Notes under the pieces: model-generated | The model's database searches: none | The model's input: only the letters and a program-made list of their open reading frames with translations | Told to the model about the DNA's origin: nothing | Shown here: positions 39,101 through 47,680 of the stretch, piece by piece | Position numbering within the stretch: position 1 is the stretch's first letter | How the letters are laid out: each line of letters opens with the position of its first letter | Made by a program: the position numbers and the translations under genes | Assembly (NCBI RefSeq): GCF_014230055.1 | Contig: NZ_JACHVA010000080.1 | Coordinates: forward strand, 60,113 to 124,112 | Length of the DNA stretch: 64,000 nucleotides | Origin: Puniceicoccus vermicola | Lineage (GTDB): Bacteria > Verrucomicrobiota > Verrucomicrobiia > Opitutales > Puniceicoccaceae | Direction: 5' to 3'

Positions 39101-41175
39101 ATCGCAGGAAGTTCGTCGGGTCGGGCTAGACCCTTGTTTGCCACGGTGGTTTCATCGTCGCGGGTAATGCCGCGACCCTCACGTGCTTCGCGTCTCCAGG
39201 CCTCATCGACCCGCCGGACCTCTTCAGCCGGAATAATGTTCTCCTTGGAAGGAATGAAAGCGTAAACGATCATCGTTACGATGCACCCGAGGAAACTGGC
39301 GATGGCCATCCACCAGATATACCAGACGAGTCCGAATCCGAGACCGCAGACGAACACCGCGAGGATCACGCCGTAGAAGGTGTTGGCGGGCATTTCAATG
39401 TCCTCGTATTTTTCAATCGGTTGGTAGGCCGTCCCGTTTTGTTTGGCGGTGGTAAAGGCATCTCGGGAATCGACCTCAGGTAAAACGGCAAAGTTCCATT
39501 CCGGGGCGGGGGAAGGGGTCCACCACTCGAGGGTGCGGCCATCCCAGGGATCGCCGATCGGATTCTGCTGTTTCTTGCGGTGCACGATGCTCCTCCAGAA
39601 AGTGAGGAGGAGAAGGATGAAGGCCAGACTCAGGAAGAGCGCCCCGACTCCAGAGATGACCATGAGAGGAACATAGGCCGGATCGGAATAATCAACGGTT
39701 CGCCGGGTCATCCCCATCAGTCCCAACGGATACAGGGGGAGGAAGGTGAGACAGAAACCAAAGATCCAGCAGAAGGCGGTTGCCCGGCCATAATTTTCTA
39801 GCAGGCGGAAGCCGAACATCTTGGGAAACCAGTAGTGGATGGCCGCGAGGATCCCGAAGAGCGTCCCCGGAAGGATTACGTTATGGAAGTGGGCTACGAG
39901 GAAGAGGCTGTTGTGAATCTGGTAGTCCAGGGTCGGGTTGGCGAGAATCACGCCGCTCAGGCCGCCCATCACGAAGAGAATGAAGAATCCGGAGAGATAA
40001 ATCATCGGTGTCGTGAAACGGATTCTTCCGCCCCAGAGAGTGGCGAGCCAGTCGTAGACTTTCACCCCGGTCGGAATCGAAATCAGGAGGGTTGCGATCC
40101 CGAAAGCGGCATTGACCGTCGTCGATTGGCCCATCGTGAAAAAGTGGTGCAGCCACACCATGAACGAGAGGACAGAAATGCACATGGTGGCCGCCACGAT
40201 TCCCGTGTAGCCATAAAGTCGCTTGGCCGAAAAGGTTGAGGCGATCTCCGACATCACCCCGAAGGCTGGGAGGATCAGGATGTAGACCTCGGGGTGACCG
40301 AACATCCAGAACAGGTTGATGAAATTCATCAGGTTCCCGCCCATGTCATTCGTGAAGAAATGGAAGCCGAGATAGCGGTCGAGTCCGAGCATCACGCAGC
40401 AGGCGGTCAAGGGCGGCATGGCGAGGATGAGCAGAATCGAGGTGCAGAGCGCCGTCCAGGTGAAGAGCGGCATCCGCATATACTCCATCCCTTTCGTCCG
40501 CATCTTGTAGATCGTCACGGCGAAATTGACTCCGGTCAGGGTCGAGCCGATTCCGGAAAGCCCGATGGAGAGAATCCAGTAGTCCGGTCCGACCCCGGGA
40601 TTAACCAAGCTTCCATTGTAAGACGGATATCCTGTCCATCCTCCGGTTGCGAATTCGCCGATCAGGAGTGAAATGGTGATGAGAAATCCGCCGGCGCCGG
40701 TGAGGCCGAGACTGATCTGATTCAGCCTCGGGAAGGCGACATCGCGGGCTCCGATCTGCAAGGGCACCGCAATGTTGATCAGCCCGATCAAGAACGGCAT
40801 GGCCACGAAGAAGATCATGTTCGTCCCGTGGGTCGTGAAAAGCTGATTGAAATGGTCAGACGAGAGGAATCCGCCATTCAGCGCTGTGGCTTGGTGGACG
40901 CGCATCAGCGTTCCTTCGACCACTCCGCGGAAAAGCATGATCACCGCGAAGAGGATGTACATGATCCCGATCTTCTTGTGGTCGACGCTCGTGATCCATC
41001 CGAAGAAGGGTTTCCACCATTTGAGCCAGGTCAGGAGGACGACGATCAGAACCGCCCCGACCGGGATCATGCCCGCAGCCCCGGAGGTGATAAAGGTGTT
41101 TAGGTTCGGGTCTTCAACCTCTTGAACGAGGATGACCGAGTCCCAGGTGAGTTTTCCAAAAATCGGGTCTACCAT
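39097..41175 (-). CDS. cyoB: cytochrome bo3 quinol oxidase subunit I
   Basis: Catalytic subunit, 692 residues with about 15 helices, carrying the heme b and heme-copper centre. Conserved histidines occur in THGTNMIFFVAMPF (low-spin heme), FWMFGHPEVYILILPAFG (CuB, with the cross-linked Tyr), WLHHFFTMG (CuB) and FLVAHFHNVILPG (both hemes). The CyoB-type quinol site is recognisable by comparison from memory: Arg of RGVVEGTLMR and the His/Gln of SDHFNQLF are kept, while the E. coli Asp75 position is Glu here. The gene starts one base after the cyoA stop. It reduces oxygen to water while pumping protons. Confidence 0.96.
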   Translation of the reverse strand: MVDPIFGKLTWDSVILVQEVEDPNLNTFITSGAAGMIPVGAVLIVVLLTWLKWWKPFFGWITSVDHKKIGIMYILFAVIMLFRGVVEGTLMRVHQATALNGGFLSSDHFNQLFTTHGTNMIFFVAMPFLIGLINIAVPLQIGARDVAFPRLNQISLGLTGAGGFLITISLLIGEFATGGWTGYPSYNGSLVNPGVGPDYWILSIGLSGIGSTLTGVNFAVTIYKMRTKGMEYMRMPLFTWTALCTSILLILAMPPLTACCVMLGLDRYLGFHFFTNDMGGNLMNFINLFWMFGHPEVYILILPAFGVMSEIASTFSAKRLYGYTGIVAATMCISVLSFMVWLHHFFTMGQSTTVNAAFGIATLLISIPTGVKVYDWLATLWGGRIRFTTPMIYLSGFFILFVMGGLSGVILANPTLDYQIHNSLFLVAHFHNVILPGTLFGILAAIHYWFPKMFGFRLLENYGRATAFCWIFGFCLTFLPLYPLGLMGMTRRTVDYSDPAYVPLMVISGVGALFLSLAFILLLLTFWRSIVHRKKQQNPIGDPWDGRTLEWWTPSPAPEWNFAVLPEVDSRDAFTTAKQNGTAYQPIEKYEDIEMPANTFYGVILAVFVCGLGFGLVWYIWWMAIASFLGCIVTMIVYAFIPSKENIIPAEEVRRVDEAWRREAREGRGITRDDETTVANKGLARPDELPAI

Positions 41176-41176
41176 G

Positions 41177-42106
41177 CTACATCTGCATCAAAGGTTTTTC
41201 GGGAGCCGGAGGAAGGAGAGACTTCTTCGGATCGTAAAGAGGGCTTCCCGGTTGGCTCTCCGGAGTCATTGGCTTGCCGGACCAGTAACGGGCCAAAACC
41301 CGTTCGAAAATATTTGTGCCATCCAGCACCATCTCGATCGCGCCTTTTTGTCCTTCGATTCCCAGACGCTTTTTGGCCTCCTCGGAGGTGCCTTGTTCGG
41401 CCAGGATCGCATAATTCTCGGCCGTGAATTGGAGTTCGCTCTGCTTCGCCTTCTCCATGCGTTCTCGATATTTCTCCTCGGAGACGGCATACAAATCAAA
41501 TTTCTGCTTCCAAAAACCCTCACCGGTGAACTGGGTGTTCATGCCCCGGTCTTCGCCCTCGTCCGACGCCATGAAATTGAGTTTGGTGGTCATCGCTGGC
41601 ATGGCGTAGATCTGCCCAACGACTGCCGAAATGCGCAGGCTCTGCATGACCGTGTCGGTGGTCAGTTCAAGCTCAACGGGGTAGCCCTCCGGAACGATCA
41701 ATTCGTCAACCAGGGCAATGCCCTCGTCGGGATAGATGAAAATCCACTTCCAGTCCAAACCGATGACTTTGATTTCCAGTGGATCTTTCCCGAGCGGCTT
41801 GTAGGGATCCAGTCGATGGGTAATATTCCAAAGACTGACTCCCATGAGAGTGACCACCAAGAGCGGAACCCCCCACATTAGAATTTCCAAGATCGGATTG
41901 GAGTCCCAGTTCGGACGATATTTGCCCTTGGGCTTGCTCCGCCGGAATCTCCAGAGAATCCACGGAGTCGCCAACAACGGAGGGATGATGGCGATGAACG
42001 TGAGGAGCATGACCAAGTTCAAATGCTTGAGCTGCGCCTCTGCCGCCGGACCGGTAGGATCCAGGAAGCTGTCGGCCACCGCGAGAATTAGAGGAAGTTC
42101 AGTCAT
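41177..42106 (-). CDS. cyoA: cytochrome bo3 quinol oxidase subunit II
   Basis: Subunit II of the bo3 quinol oxidase, 309 residues from the ATG at 42106, which has an AGGGA ribosome-binding site; the frame is open upstream to 42268 but those residues are not family-like. Two helices (LVMLLTFIAIIPPLLATPWI and EILMWGVPLLVVTLMGVSLW) precede a cupredoxin domain with DWKWIFIYPDEGIA and the C-terminal CyoA extension. The CuA ligands (Cys and His residues of cytochrome c oxidases) are absent from the VMQSLRISAVVGQIY to FTGEGFWKQKFD region, so it accepts quinol and not cytochrome c. First gene of the operon; its upstream promoter must lie before 42300. Confidence 0.95.
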   Translation of the reverse strand: MTELPLILAVADSFLDPTGPAAEAQLKHLNLVMLLTFIAIIPPLLATPWILWRFRRSKPKGKYRPNWDSNPILEILMWGVPLLVVTLMGVSLWNITHRLDPYKPLGKDPLEIKVIGLDWKWIFIYPDEGIALVDELIVPEGYPVELELTTDTVMQSLRISAVVGQIYAMPAMTTKLNFMASDEGEDRGMNTQFTGEGFWKQKFDLYAVSEEKYRERMEKAKQSELQFTAENYAILAEQGTSEEAKKRLGIEGQKGAIEMVLDGTNIFERVLARYWSGKPMTPESQPGSPLYDPKKSLLPPAPEKPLMQM

Positions 42107-42508
42107 CGATAAGTCCCTGCCAGATGGGATCATCTTTAGGCGTCCGGGCAAAATAGCTAGAAGAAAGTGGCGTTGGATTGAAAAAGGTCGGCAATAAATT
42201 CGTTTCTTCGGATAAGCACGGATCGATTGCAGGGTAGGGAGTGCTCGTGGTCGACCTCTGGAATTCACATCTGGCCCCGTTGTTCGTGCTCCTCATGAAA
42301 ATGGAAAGTCGCGTTCATTCATCGATCATGTTTCTCGATTTCCGTGTCTCGCCGCCAATGGGAGACTGAGGCGGGGGTCTTTCCCATTGCTCTGAAAGTA
42401 TGTTCACGAGTGAATCATCGCCGTGAAAATTGCGAGCTCTTGAGACGCGTCAGGATTGATTCATTGGAGTGTATCCTGGGGGGGGCGTTGGGGTGCGTCT
42501 GAGGAGTT
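42107..42508. other. gene-free spacer upstream of the cyo operon
   Basis: The 400 bases before cyoA hold no credible gene in either direction. I see neither a convincing promoter nor a known regulatory site; the region must include the promoter of the leftward cyoABCD operon. It runs into the palindromic repeat cluster at 42509. Confidence 0.5.
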
Positions 42509-43151
42509 GCGCCCTTTCAGGGCTAGGAAATTTCGCGGGATCTCCGAAACCCAGGGCGTTGCCCTGGGCTGATGGGTTTTGCACCGTTGGTGCAGAGACG
42601 GTCGATAGGGTGAGTCTTGCATCGATGGTGCGGAGATGGACGGGACAACAAATTTCGTGTCGGGGATGCGGAGAGTAGCGGGCCGACGTTTTTCTACGGG
42701 CTTACGGAATGACGGGCTTACGGGATGGCGTAGGTGCGGTGTTTGTGCTGTGCGGGTGCGCCTTGGGCATTCTCGAATCCTTCGCGCCAAAGGCGCATCA
42801 ACCCTTGAGCCCGGGGCAACGCCCTGGGTTTGAGGGTTGTAAAATCAGTAGCCCTGAAAGGGCGTAACCTCTTGCGTAGTCCCGCGCCAAAGGCGCATTG
42901 ACTCGCCAGCCCAGGGCAACGCCCTGGGTATGAAAGGATCGATCAAGAATTAGCCCTGAAGGGGCGTAACCCCTCTTCTGTGTTCCGGGATACGCGTTCG
43001 TCAAATTTGTTCGTCCGACGACTCGCTGCTCCTTGTTTGGCGTGGCTCTCTGTAGGTTCCCGAATCTTTCGCGCCAAAGGCGCATCACCTGTTAGTCCAG
43101 GGCAACGCCCTGGGGATGAGAGGTTTGGTCATTGGGAGCCCTGAAGGGGCG
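42509..43151. repeat. cluster of composite palindromic repeats (three hairpins per unit)
   Basis: A gene-free region with four copies of a composite made of three short palindromes in fixed order: GCGCCAAAGGCGC, CCAGGGCAACGCCCTGG and AGCCCTGAAAGGGCG. Three copies run forward: 42784-42864, 42884-42966 (exactly 100 bases after the first) and 43071-43151. A fourth, at 42509-42567 plus the CACCGTTGGTG arm at about 42581, is inverted. Linkers between palindromes differ in sequence but not in length. Open frames in the region, including one on the minus strand from 43088 to 42798, are artefacts of these repeats. The last copy ends about 100 bases upstream of rpmI. Confidence 0.9.
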
Positions 43152-43248
43152 TCACCCTCGCACAACGAATGAACCACCCATGTCGAATTCCTCCGGAATA
43201 CTCTTTACACCCCGGACGGAACTCGTTTTTCTCTTCCGTTTTTCCACC

Positions 43249-43434
43249 ATGCAAAAGACCAAGAAATCCATCGCTAAGCGTTTTAAGGTGACTGGGACGG
43301 GACGTCTCATGCGCCGCAAAGCGGGCAAGCGCCACCTGCTCCGTAAGAAATCCACGAAGCAGCGTCGGGCCATGCGCCAGGATCAGTCGGTTTCCAAAGG
43401 CTTCCAGAAGCGTTTGGAAAAGGCGATCCTCTGA
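43249..43434 (+). CDS. rpmI: 50S ribosomal protein L35
   Basis: 61-residue, highly basic ribosomal protein L35. From the ATG at 43249 the product reads [20 protein letters not shown] then [19 protein letters not shown], matching the family. The frame opens earlier (43132) but only through palindromic repeat DNA, so the shorter start is right. Normally preceded by infC in the infC-rpmI-rplT operon; here infC is absent upstream and rpmI stands first, behind the palindromic repeats. rplT follows after 78 bases. Confidence 0.97.
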   Translation: MQKTKKSIAKRFKVTGTGRLMRRKAGKRHLLRKKSTKQRRAMRQDQSVSKGFQKRLEKAIL

Positions 43435-43512
43435 TCCAAGATGAATCTGCGATTCCCCGGGTGACAATTTCAGGCGACCCGGGATCGCCCAAAACCTAAG
43501 AGAAACCAAAAC

Positions 43513-43884
43513 ATGCCAAGAGCAACCAACAAACCCGCTTCACGCGCACGTCGCAAGAAGGTCATCAAGAAGGCCCAAGGTTACTTCGGTAACAAATCAC
43601 GCCTTTTCCGTTACGCGAAAGACGCCGTCGATCGCGGAGAAAAATTTGCTTACCGCGACCGCCGGAAGAAGAAGTCCGAGATGCGTCAGCTCTGGATCGT
43701 CCGGATCAACGCTGCCTGTCGCGCGAACGGTATTAATTACAGCCGTTTCATGTCGGGCCTCCGCACGGCCGGCATCGAGATGAACCGCAAGGTTCTTTCC
43801 GAACTCGCGATCAATGACCCAGCCGCTTTTCAAGGTTTGGTCGATCAGGTCAAGTTCGGCTCATCTGCCGAGAAGGCTGGTTGA
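43513..43884 (+). CDS. rplT: 50S ribosomal protein L20
   Basis: 123-residue ribosomal protein L20, which binds 23S rRNA early in 50S assembly and often represses its own operon. The basic N-terminus (ATNKPASRARRKKVIKKAQG) and the conserved AYRDRRKKKSEMRQLWIVRI and NGINYSRFMSGL segments are unmistakable. The gene follows rpmI in the expected order. Downstream comes a 136-base leader and pheST. Nothing unusual. Confidence 0.98.
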   Translation: MPRATNKPASRARRKKVIKKAQGYFGNKSRLFRYAKDAVDRGEKFAYRDRRKKKSEMRQLWIVRINAACRANGINYSRFMSGLRTAGIEMNRKVLSELAINDPAAFQGLVDQVKFGSSAEKAG

Positions 43885-43906
43885 GGATCATTTTTAACTT
43901 CCCCGC

Positions 43907-43968
43907 CGGGCTGGGCGGGTAACGTCCAGCCCGAGCGGTTAGAAGTCGTATTCTCTCCCGAAGGAGAG
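43907..43968 (+). promoter_or_regulatory. two hairpins in the rplT-pheS spacer
   Basis: Stem 1 pairs CGGGCTGG (43907-43914) with CCAGCCCG (43926-43933); stem 2 pairs CTCTCC (43953-43958) with GGAGAG (43963-43968) around a CGAA tetraloop. Neither is followed by a T-run. They may shape the pheST leader or slow degradation of the rpmI-rplT message. No leader peptide rich in Phe codons was seen. Confidence 0.35.
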
Positions 43969-44020
43969 TTCAGTCGGGAGCTGATTCATCCTATCTGACC
44001 GTACGGTTACTCCTTTTCCA

Positions 44021-45064
44021 ATGGACGAAGATATTTCGAGTATCATTCACGAGGCGGAGGCGGCCGTGGCCGCTGTCAGTTCCCGGGCGGAACTGGATGA
44101 GGTAAAGGCTCGCTTTTTCGGCGGGTCTGGATCCTTCACCGCGTTTCGCAAAAAAATTGCCGACCTGCCGAAGGAGGAAAAGCCTGCCTTCGGGAAAAAG
44201 GTCAATGAGCTCAAGACGGGGCTGGAGGCGGTATTCGCCGAAGCGGTTCTTCAGAGTGAAGAAGCGGAATTCCGCAAGCGTCTCGGGCCGGAGGTCGATC
44301 CTTCGTTGCCGAGTCCTGATTTGGGTCGTGGGTGTGAGCATCCGCTGACTTTGGTGCGCAATCGCATCGTCGAGATCTTTCGCCGGATCGGCTTTTCCGT
44401 GGTCGAGGGTACCGACGTCGAGTCGGAGTATTTCTGTTTCGACGCCCTCAATACTCCACCGGATCACCCCGCCCGGAACGTTCAGGATACCTATTACCTG
44501 AAATCGGAGTCCAAGATGGGGAATGTGAAGAAAAAGGTCGATGAGGAGCGCTATCTTCTCCGCCCTCACACTTCGAGCACCCAGATTCGGACCATGCTCA
44601 AGAACGAGCCGCCGATCCGGATCATTTCGCCGGGGCGTTGCTTCCGCCGCGATACGGCCGATGCGACGCACAGTGCCAATTTTCACCAAATCGAGGGGCT
44701 TTATGTGGATCGGAATGTTTCCGTCCGCGACTTGAAGGCCGTCCTCGACTACTTCGTCCGCGAGCTTTTGGGCTCGGACGCGAAGACTCGATTTCGCCCG
44801 CACTTTTTCCCGTATACCGAACCGAGCTTTGAGGTCGATTTCCCCAGCGGGCATTTGGGGAAGGTCGGATCCGATTGGATCGAGATCATGGGCTGCGGGA
44901 TGGTGGATCCTTCCGTTTTTGAAGAAGTGGGCTATGATCCGGAAGAGTATTCCGGTTTTGCCTTTGGAATGGGGATAGAGCGAGTGGCGATGAACCTGTA
45001 CGGTATCGACGACATTCGCTATTTCTACCAGAACGACGAACGTTTCCTGCGCCAGTTCTCATGA
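44021..45064 (+). CDS. pheS: phenylalanyl-tRNA synthetase alpha subunit
   Basis: Catalytic alpha subunit of PheRS (class II). The 347-residue product has the N-terminal coiled coil (HEAEAAVAAVSSRAELDEVK) and the catalytic core: VESEYFCFDALNTPPDHPAR, YLLRPHTSSTQIRTML (motif 2 entry), ISPGRCFRRDTADATHSANF and FPYTEPSFEVDF, ending with GFAFGMGIERVAMNLYGI (motif 3 GxGxxR). It overlaps pheT by four bases (ATGA) for coupled synthesis of the heterotetramer. It follows the rpmI-rplT pair, an arrangement common in bacteria. Confidence 0.98.
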   Translation: MDEDISSIIHEAEAAVAAVSSRAELDEVKARFFGGSGSFTAFRKKIADLPKEEKPAFGKKVNELKTGLEAVFAEAVLQSEEAEFRKRLGPEVDPSLPSPDLGRGCEHPLTLVRNRIVEIFRRIGFSVVEGTDVESEYFCFDALNTPPDHPARNVQDTYYLKSESKMGNVKKKVDEERYLLRPHTSSTQIRTMLKNEPPIRIISPGRCFRRDTADATHSANFHQIEGLYVDRNVSVRDLKAVLDYFVRELLGSDAKTRFRPHFFPYTEPSFEVDFPSGHLGKVGSDWIEIMGCGMVDPSVFEEVGYDPEEYSGFAFGMGIERVAMNLYGIDDIRYFYQNDERFLRQFS

Positions 45065-47499
45065 AGATCAGTTATCAGTGGCTCTCGGATTATGTGAAAC
45101 TCGACCACTCGGTGGCCGAGATCGAGGAGGCGTTGACCCTCATCGGTTTTGAGGTCGAGGGAATCGAGTCCTTCGGTGTTCCTCGCCTTGAAAACGTCGT
45201 CGTTGGCGAGGTTCTCGTGCGGGATCAGCATCCCGATGCGGATCGCCTCAGCGTTTGCTCAGTCAAAGTGTCTGAGACGGAGGAACCGGTCGGCATCGTT
45301 TGTGGTGCCCAGAATTACAAAGTAGGGGACCGTGTCCCGGTTGCCTTGCCGGGGGCAGTATTGCCCGGAGACTTTAAGATCAAGAAGTCGAAGCTGCGCG
45401 GGGTTCCCTCCGCGGGAATGATGTGCTCGGCGAAAGAGCTGAATCTCGGGGACGACCACTCTGGGCTATTGATCCTGGAGGACCGTCCGGCTATCGGCAC
45501 ACCGATCAATGAGATCTTTCCCGAGCCCGATACCGTTTTTGATGTCGAGGTGACGCCAAACCGCCCGGATTGCCTGAGCGTTATCGGCATCGCCCGCGAA
45601 CTCGCGGCCTGGTTCCGTGAGGACTTGAAGTATCCGGAGATCGAACAGGCAATTTCGGATGGTGATTCATCCGATCATCTCTTGGAGTCGATCAAAGTGC
45701 TCGATTCGGAGGCTTGCCCACGCTACACGGCCTGGTCGATTCGGGGCGTGAAGATGGGGGAGAGCCCGGACTGGATGAAGCAGAAGCTTCGGGCCGCCGG
45801 ACTGCGTCCAATCAACAACGTCGTCGATTGCACGAATTTTGTCCTCCTTGAGACGGGGCAACCGCTGCACGCCTTTGACTTTGCCAAGATCAAGGGCGGT
45901 CGCCTCGAAATCCGCAAAGCGCGTTCAGGCGAATCAATTACCACTCTCGACGAGAAGAAGCGGAATCTTTCCGCGGACGATCTGGTCGTTGCCGATGCCG
46001 AACGTCCTTTGGTCATTGCTGGGATCATGGGTTCAGTCGATGCGGAAGTTGACGGCAGCTCGGTGGACATTGTCCTGGAAGTGGCTGCCTTTGAATCAAC
46101 CGCGACCCGGGCCACTTCCCGTCGCCTTGGTCTGAGCACTGACAGCTCCTATCGTTTTGAACGGGGCGTCGACCCTCGGGGAATCGAGTTTGCGGCCGCT
46201 CGCTGCATCGACCTCATTCTCAAAACTGCCGGAGGGCAAGTGGGCGGAGCCCCGCAAATGGCGGGAACCCTCCTCGATACCTTTTCCGAGATTGAAGTGA
46301 CTCCAGAGCAAATTACGAAGCGCATCGGCTTCGAAGTGCCCGAAGATGACATCGCTGCGGCTTGGGAACGATTGGAGTTTGAGGTCAGTCGCCCCGATGA
46401 TGCTTCTGAACCATGGCGGGTCCGCGTGCCGTCGTTCCGGGGAGATCTGGGTCGCGTTGCCGATTTGACCGAAGAGTTCTTAAGGATGTACGGCACGGAC
46501 CGGATTCCTGAATCCAGTGTTGGATGCGAAACGGTCTCTTCGCTGCCGGAAGCCCCGGGTGACTTGGCCAGCCGCGCCTTCCGAAGTCATCTGGTCGCCA
46601 ATGGCTTTAACGAAGCGTTCAATTACACCCTCGTCTCTGGGGATTCTGCACAGTGCTGGCAGGGTTCTGCCGGTCGGCAAGCTCTGGAGATGGAGAATCC
46701 GCTTTCGCAGGATCAGAGCCATTTGCGCCCTTCTCTGTTGAGTGGACTGCTTGACGTCATTCGCTTCAACCGCGGCCGGGCGCGCAAGGAATTCCGCTTC
46801 TTCGAATGCGGTCGCGTTTTCCGTGAGGAAAAGGGCCGAGTGAATGAGTGTCTTTCGGTGGCTTTTGCCGTTTGCGCGGCACCGGAGAAGACTGATTGGC
46901 TCGCCCGCGAACCGTTTGATTTCTTCTCCGCTCGTGGTCTCTTGGAGGACCTAGTCGGAATGGCTGGCTTGCAATGGCAGGCCGGGCGTATTCGTCCTGC
47001 TCAGAATGATGCGGCTTGGACCGAAAAGCGTTCCGCAGAGTTGGTGCATCCGGCCGGTTGGTCAGTCTCCTGGGGTGCTTTGAGTCGTTCGATTCTAGAA
47101 GCGCACGAGATTTCCGATCCCGTTTTCGCCGGAGAGCTGATCGTCAATCCCGCACGTCTGGATCCTTCCGCGAAGAAGAAAGCCTCCTTCGTCGCCCCCA
47201 GTTCCTTCCCGCGTTCGATTAAGGACATTGCCGTCGTCGTTCCGCAGAGTGAACTGGCCGAGAGTGTACGCAGCAAAGTGGCTTCTTTCGCGAACAAGGG
47301 CGCCAAGGGCTTTACGGTCGAGTCGGTGAACATCTTCGACGTCTATGAGGGCAAGGGATTGCCGGAAGGACACAAGAGCATCGCCTTCTCCGTAGAATAT
47401 GGCTCCCCCGATCGCACTCTGACTGAAAAGGAAGTTGGCAAAGCCTTCGACGATCTTCAGAAGCGCATCGCGGAAGAGAAGTCGATGGCGATGCGGTAA
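45061..47499 (+). CDS. pheT: phenylalanyl-tRNA synthetase beta subunit
   Basis: 812-residue beta subunit. In order: an OB-fold tRNA-binding domain (about 40-150; VGEVLVRDQHPDADRLSVCS), B3/B4 editing domain (about 210-400; FDVEVTPNRPDCLSVIGIAR at its start), B5 domain (about 405-480), an aaRS-like core (about 485-690) and the C-terminal FDX-ACB anticodon-binding domain (FPRSIKDIAVVVPQSELAES). Length and order are normal. It starts with the ATG overlapping the pheS stop. The editing domain hydrolyses Tyr-tRNA(Phe). The unit ends without a clear intrinsic terminator. Confidence 0.98.
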   Translation: MKISYQWLSDYVKLDHSVAEIEEALTLIGFEVEGIESFGVPRLENVVVGEVLVRDQHPDADRLSVCSVKVSETEEPVGIVCGAQNYKVGDRVPVALPGAVLPGDFKIKKSKLRGVPSAGMMCSAKELNLGDDHSGLLILEDRPAIGTPINEIFPEPDTVFDVEVTPNRPDCLSVIGIARELAAWFREDLKYPEIEQAISDGDSSDHLLESIKVLDSEACPRYTAWSIRGVKMGESPDWMKQKLRAAGLRPINNVVDCTNFVLLETGQPLHAFDFAKIKGGRLEIRKARSGESITTLDEKKRNLSADDLVVADAERPLVIAGIMGSVDAEVDGSSVDIVLEVAAFESTATRATSRRLGLSTDSSYRFERGVDPRGIEFAAARCIDLILKTAGGQVGGAPQMAGTLLDTFSEIEVTPEQITKRIGFEVPEDDIAAAWERLEFEVSRPDDASEPWRVRVPSFRGDLGRVADLTEEFLRMYGTDRIPESSVGCETVSSLPEAPGDLASRAFRSHLVANGFNEAFNYTLVSGDSAQCWQGSAGRQALEMENPLSQDQSHLRPSLLSGLLDVIRFNRGRARKEFRFFECGRVFREEKGRVNECLSVAFAVCAAPEKTDWLAREPFDFFSARGLLEDLVGMAGLQWQAGRIRPAQNDAAWTEKRSAELVHPAGWSVSWGALSRSILEAHEISDPVFAGELIVNPARLDPSAKKKASFVAPSSFPRSIKDIAVVVPQSELAESVRSKVASFANKGAKGFTVESVNIFDVYEGKGLPEGHKSIAFSVEYGSPDRTLTEKEVGKAFDDLQKRIAEEKSMAMR

Positions 47500-47680
47500 A
47501 AAGTAGGGGAGTAGCTTCAGCTGCCCCCTCCTGCGCCTTCTCCGGCACATCGGTCCCAAAAACCGCCCAGCCGAAACCAAATCGGCTACGCTGATGTATG
47601 GGCTATTCCAAAAAACAGTCGTCCCCGCCCGGAGCGCAGTGTTTCCGCCTGCGCCTAGTAGTAGGCAGTTCAATCTTCGC

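Noticed and set aside
42461..43088. Minus-strand frames near 42461-42790 and 42798-43088
   Set aside because: They read through the palindromic composite repeats; similar phantom proteins are common database artefacts.
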